From Kalmusia sp. IMI 367209 (Eukaryota; Ascomycota; Dothideomycetes; Pleosporales; Didymosphaeriaceae): DNA of 64,000 nucleotides. Within the stretch, counting starts at the first letter, position 1. Every line of letters begins with the position of its first letter. A program made the position numbers and the translations under genes. The notes under the pieces were generated by a model. It saw nothing but the letters and a program-made list of their open reading frames with translations, was not told the DNA's origin and did no database searches. The DNA lies in assembly GCA_027946365.1 (NCBI GenBank), contig JAPEUQ010000004.1, positions 1,674,001 to 1,738,000 on the forward strand. The letters are read 5' to 3'. Positions 59,064 to 64,000 of the stretch are shown here, in pieces.

Positions 59064-61871
59064 TCAAGCACCAGCCTTCTCCACACCAGCAGTCTTTGCC
59101 GCACCAGCAGCCTGGGGAGTTTCTTTCTCCTTCTCTCGCTTTTTCCCGTGTTTATGCCGCCGCTTCGGCTGATACAAATCGTTGAAGTTCATCACCATAG
59201 CCAACCAGCGCATATCCTGGTCTGGTTGATGGATCAAATCACCTAGTAGGATTGTGATTCTTGTCTGGAACTCTTTGATCAAGTGAGCAAGACGCTCGCG
59301 TAGTGTAGGGAGGACGTTGTCTTCGCCGGTTCCCGTGTCGCCGATTTTGAGGAGTGGGGGTGGAAATGGCGAGTCAGCGTCAGAGCGCGATGCGCGTTTG
59401 GAAGAGAAAGGATCAGGTGAGGAGGCATCTTTCTCGGTGAGGCCCCAGCGGCCGGCTGCCGTTCGCGTCTCTATCTTCGCGGCTTGCTCCTGCCGACGAG
59501 TGAACTCAGCAATAGAGAAGGAATAGAGACCATCAACAGCGTCTTTGTATGCTAGCATAGTCTTCAATAGCTCATGAAGCTGTCCAGTGAAGTCGGTACT
59601 CTGGTTGCCCAGCAGACCTTTCCTAGTGATGCTATTTAGATATTTCGCGTGTGCTTCTATCATGTCGTCGAGTGTGCTCTCTGGCTTGTGCAATGCTTCT
59701 TGAAGCTCATTCCATGACGACTCGATGACTTCAAAGAGAATGTAGTATTGCAGCTGGTCGATAAAATGTACCATTTCTGCAATTCCGCAGTGGACCTTCT
59801 TCCAGTCGGAGCCAACTTTGTCGGAGACGGTGCCCAAGACACCGCGGGCACCTGTCATATATCTGCGCCACGTTGAGCCTAGCGCAAATTCCACACGCTT
59901 AACGCGCCAGAGGAAATTGAAGACTTTGAGGTATTGTTTCGAGCCGAAAGGCGTGACGATTACATCCACAGGCGCGTCTATCTTATATTCGAGCGTGAAT
60001 ACATCCCAACCAATCTCGCCGTGCGACAATTCGAGCATGCGAGAGTCGAGCCGCCGTAGCACGTCCGGTGAATCGAACTGGGCGTTGGAATTTCGCACAG
60101 CGTGTTCAAGCTGGGCCGTGAGTGTATGCCTGTACTGTGTGTTTGCGGGTCTGTCAAGGTTGGAAGATAATGATTCCATGAGGACAGCGATGAAATCTCC
60201 GGCGCCTAGAAGTAGATATTTTTTTAACGCTTGCAGGTGTTCAAACAACTTGAATTTGTTCGCCATCAGGTCAATGAGTCGTGCCATTGTCGTCTTGTAG
60301 GCGTCGCCAATAGACTGCTCGAGATTTGCCGTGTCACCGTAGCGCAGTTCTTTCGAAGCTTCCTTGGAATACGTGTCCACCCACGCTGCATCTCCACAGC
60401 CATAGCGGATGAAGTTGAGCGTTTTTCCGATCAAGAAGACTTTGTTGGCGAACTCTTCAGTAATGATGGTGGGTATCATCTTCTCGTTAAGCTTATATTT
60501 ATCTTCCCACACGCTCGTTGCGCCTCCTTTGCCTTCGTTGCTATTGGCCAAGGCCGCCTCGTTGATCTCTTTCTCGCTCTGCTCGTACACGAAGAATTCG
60601 CCGAAGGGATCTGCAAGTTCACCGTCGTATATCCACTGTCGTAGCATGTCGTAAAAAGGACGTGTAACATGAGAAAGCAATCGTTCCGCAAAAGCTCCAA
60701 CATAGGGATCACCGTGGGATAGCGAAAAGGAATGGATAAGCGAGATCAGCTCGCCACCCTTCTTTCCTCGGGACTCCTCCACCATCAGACTCATTAGTCG
60801 TAGCCCTTGTGTCGCTTCGCGCGTCCATATGACACATCGTTTGAGAGTTACGCCAGCTTTGCCAATGCCATGATGCGGCTGCGCTTCGTCTAGCTGCGTC
60901 AACGCCCTTCTAATCTGTCCCTCCAAGGTTGCCACAAGGCCCAAGTATGACCTTAGCTCCTTGCCCAGCGCTGATCGGAAACTCTGTCCCACCAGTCCGC
61001 CTTCAGTCAATTCGACGAATTCGGACAAGCCACGATATAGAAGCGAAGGCTCGGCGAGGGTATGGAGCAGGCTCACGAGAGGCACAGGCAGGGAAGGCGG
61101 AAGTTTGATAGCAGTCGAAGAGGAAAAGGCAAGGTTAGTGGATGAGAGTCCTTGGAGGGTAAACGGCAAGTCTCGCAGCAGTGCAGGTTCGGCAGGGCGT
61201 TTTGCTGCATCCGTCTGCTCTCCATCGACAACAGGCTCTTTCGCTGCTTCTTGTGTCCGCCTTTCTCTCCGACTTGACGTACGTTCCGTGCGTTCTGCAG
61301 GCGGTACCTGACGAGCAGCTTCTGCTTTGGGAGAGTCATCATTAATGGGGATTTGGGAGAGACCAGGCCGTGCAAAGGCATCTCTAAACGCTGGGCTGGC
61401 CGATGACTGTCCGTTCGAAGCATGATGCCGCGGCGGCGTAGCAGGCTCGCGTGCTCGGTCGCGGCGGTCGGAGGACTCAGGAGCTTGCGGTATATCGGAT
61501 AGCTCGTGGAGGAAGTAGAGCATGCGCCATTTTTGGTCGAGGACTGGTTGGGACACTAGACGGGAGAGGAGGTTGTTGAAACGGGCGCTCTTTTGCGCAC
61601 CACCCGCGTCGGGTAGTACTGTATTTGGTCAGTGAGGTCTTATACAAAGGCCTGCAGCCTCACATCTGCGGTCTATCAGACTAGCGACGTGATTTATGTC
61701 GGCGACAACGGGTAGCGGCCCGGCATTGCTGAGCTCGTCGTAGGCGAAATTGTAGGCGGTATCGAAGCGTTCGTTGGCCAATTCTTCGTCTTCATTAGGG
61801 TCTTCGGGCACGATGCGCACCAGCAACTCGTTCAACGCGTGTTCGACGCGTTCCCGGTTGAAGGATGCCAT
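59064..61871 (-). CDS. SPC98: Gamma-tubulin complex component 3 (Spc98/GCP3)
   Basis: Two exons (61871-61664, 61618-59064), 45-bp intron, 920 aa. The GCP N-terminal region starts after a low-complexity linker at LLRDLPFTLQGLSSTNLAFS, followed by EPSLLYRGLSEFVELTEGGL and GQSFRSALGKELRSYLGLVA. The C-terminal GCP domain contains LKKYLLLGAGDFIAVLMESL, FTLEYKIDAPVDVIVTPFGS with YLKVFNFLWRVKRVEFAL, MVHFIDQLQYYILFEVIESS and the AHAKYLNSITRKGLL block. This is the GCP3 class of the gamma-tubulin small complex, which nucleates microtubules at the spindle pole body. The extreme C-terminus is Lys/Glu/Ala-rich. Conserved essential gene; intact here, unlike several accessory neighbours. Confidence 0.88.
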
Positions 61872-62566
61872 CAAGGCGCGTCGACATGTGGAGTGTCCGC
61901 ATCACACCGCTGCCATGTTTGGGGTTGCCCAAATCCGGTTGTCGCGGGGTACGGCCCGTGCGTAGGTCCCTCAACATCAACACTTCCTCCGCTTCAACAA
62001 CACAGCATCGCTATCGTCTCAATCATGATTCGACGGCGTGCAGCGTAAGTCATCTCTCATCATGTGCCGGATCATCGTGGCTCCACGAGATGCTTTCCTT
62101 GATAATCATCGACCCTGCCAATTATCTCATCTCTTCCTAATATACAGAACACTACTTGATAGATTCAGATCACAACAGTTTGATTGAATTCATTCATTCA
62201 TTGCTCATCCTCTTGTGAAGGTAGAGAGTATAAATTACTATCAAGCAGCAAAGGATTGTACGTAGCATGAATGATAGGAAACTAAAATAGGTAGTAGCGA
62301 TTCCCTTCTGCTTTTCAATTTTCAATGCGTGTTAAAAGGTGGTGATAGTAAAGCTCGCTGGGGTAGAGAGCATTACCTACTGCTTTTCATCAGCTTTATC
62401 TTACTTGCCCTCGCACCATCAAACAACCTCACCCTAAAGCCTCTGTATGCACTCCAAAGGACCCTGCCAGTGTCTCTCACCGTATATATTGCGATAGTCT
62501 ATTCCGTCTGCTCCTCCAGCTCTACGTCTTTCGGTCACTTATCATCTCTAAAACCACAACTCCGCC
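61872..62566. promoter_or_regulatory. Divergent promoter, GCP3 / BTB-like gene
   Basis: 695 bp between the two ATGs with no supported coding sequence. Confidence 0.45.
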
Positions 62567-64000
62567 ATGCATTCAGACGAACCAACTACCACATCTCAGC
62601 CATCACCCTCCCGCGTGTCTAGTGAGGTGATATACTTCAGAATACCTGATATTAGATAATCGCATTTCTAACACTGATTCTGCAGGCCTCGGGTCCGCCG
62701 GCGAAAAGGCGGCGCATTGATACGTCGACTAATTCTAGAACTAGTGAGTTACCACAATACACAATGCGCGCGAGATATACCTATCTTTTACCCTTTCACA
62801 GATGACACGGCCACTTCCATCTCAGCCTCTCAGGGCTCAGGCTACGAAGAAGCTCTGCAGGTCGCCGAAGCACAACCCCACCAGCCGGCTGTCTTTTCTA
62901 TTCCGACTGAGGTGAACACATCCTCAAAGCGACGTTTTGCATTTAGGTACGTGTATGCTTCGTCGTTGAAGCACCTTCCTAATCAAAGAAAGTGAACTCT
63001 TTAAGACCAGCATCACCATCGAGTATGGCGACAAGCTTGATTTACGATACCCGGTTCATCTCGAGCTTTTATGCTCTCACAGCTCGAAACAATGCCATAT
63101 ATTCCTCCAAGCTGAGGAACAGCGCGAACAATATGAGAAAGCGAAGTCATTGAGGAAGCAAGTCAAGGCGCTCTCTCCCCCGGCAGGGCAACCGGATGTT
63201 TTCAATGGGGAGAAGTTTCGTGAGAAGGTAATCACAGTCAGTGACATCCTATTGTTGCTGGGCATCCGACTTACGAGAGTAAAACAGGCTACGAGTCTCA
63301 TCCTTGAGTGTCTGAACAACTTCCCGTTAGCCGAGTATCAGGACATCCTCATAAAAGTACTTGCGGATGCTACGGACAAGGAATTCCAAGACAACGACAT
63401 GTTCAAAGTCTCGCCCAAGGAGGCAAAGGCAGTTAGACCGAATTTCCCGAAAGAAGACGTACGTGCTCGTCTCCAGCAACTCAAGCCCAAAGCGATCTTC
63501 AACGTTACAGCGCGACTCAGGCTCGCTTTGCGAAATCTCAAAAGCAGGGTGAAGAAAAACGCTGAAAAAGACGTAGTCAAAGCTGCAGCACAGTGGCGAG
63601 TGATACTTCCGCAGGCAACTTCGGCGGCCGTCGATTCTCTTGTCGAATGGATCTACAAAGGGTCACTCTCTTTCACGGATGCCGAGCACCTCGTGCAGAT
63701 CAGTGCACTCGCCAACAAGCTGGGCGTGATGAAACTTGCTGATGCGTGCATGGACAAGCTATACCAAGCTACATTACGTTGCATCAATCACGCGAAATCT
63801 AAGGGTATCACTTTACACAAGCTACTACTAGAAGCCTCCCAAGAGCCAACGCAGGAGCAAAATGTCAGCATAAATGATGATCCTCTTTCCACTGCTGGTG
63901 TCGTTGGAATGGTCTTCAAGCTCGTGTTTCAGCAGGAGAAACCGCCAGTCATAGTCCAGAACTTAGTCGTTGATGCCATTGCAGAGAGCGAGGACGAGAA
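62567..64000 (+). CDS. BTB/POZ-like protein, partial at window end
   Basis: Five exons seen (62567-62626, 62686-62743, 62802-62946, 62993-63227, 63288 to beyond 64000), introns 46-60 bp, in phase; 403 codons before the edge. The N-terminus is Ser/Pro-rich with a basic PAKRRRID motif, likely nuclear localisation. A BTB-like half is suggested by AVDSLVEWIYKGSLSFTDAE followed by LVQISALANKLGVMKLADAC, the typical YxG...LxxA/YxLADKL...L pattern of fungal BTB proteins. The segment ITIEYGDKLDLRYPVHLELL precedes it. Exact role unknown; probably a protein-interaction factor. Sequence is truncated by the window, not by mutation. Confidence 0.72.

Overview
The window looks like a gene-dense nuclear segment of a filamentous ascomycete, most likely a dothideomycete (the class is inferred from gene families and layout only). 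Evidence: GT-AG introns mostly of 46-75 bp, often with a CTAAC/CTGAC-like branch motif; two Zn2Cys6 regulators; a HET-domain gene; two Pth11/rhodopsin-like membrane proteins; F-box-like/ankyrin genes; and small secreted cysteine-containing proteins. I could support 30 protein-coding genes, 2 low-confidence small genes and one gene fragment. I saw no rRNA, tRNA, CRISPR array or intact transposon. Splice sites below were assigned by eye from GT/AG signals and frame continuity.

Layout. 0-4 kb: thioredoxin, a two-finger PARP-type zinc-finger protein and a Gre2-like reductase, all on the minus strand. 4.6-8 kb: F-box-like/ankyrin gene (frameshifted) and a Pth11-like membrane protein. 9.2-15.9 kb: SDR, HET protein, Zn2Cys6 regulator, second SDR. 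16.5-24.5 kb: DUF4419 protein (frameshifted), small hypothetical proteins, a small secreted protein, and a four-exon F-box-like protein. 26.6-32 kb: amino-acid permease (frameshifted), GNAT acetyltransferase, secreted VOC/glyoxalase-fold protein. 33-40 kb: MFS anion:cation symporter of the Dal5 type (one in-frame stop), DUR3-type urea transporter and a divergent FMN-dependent monooxygenase. 41-47 kb: RING protein with an acidic minisatellite (frameshifted), then a Zn2Cys6 regulator divergent from a phytanoyl-CoA-type dioxygenase. 47-53 kb: second F-box-like/ankyrin gene, MFS sugar/quinate-type transporter, second secreted protein. 53-58 kb: a DUF7580 fragment, a second Pth11-like gene and sparse sequence. 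59-64 kb: conserved housekeeping genes (Spc98/GCP3) and a BTB-like gene that runs off the end.

How genes may work together. The 33-40 kb block joins a Dal5-family symporter, a DUR3-type transporter and a nitrilotriacetate-type monooxygenase. The divergent promoter between the last two carries several GATA motifs, which fits nitrogen-controlled scavenging (inference). The regulator/dioxygenase pair at 43-47 kb shares a 441-bp promoter with CGG half-sites.

The most unusual feature is the number of otherwise well-preserved reading frames broken by a single event: three frameshifts at or beside homopolymer runs (each repaired by dropping one base), one opposite-sense frameshift, and two in-frame stops. 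Either this accessory region is decaying or the assembly has homopolymer errors; the sequence alone cannot separate the two. I found no convincing wholly new system.
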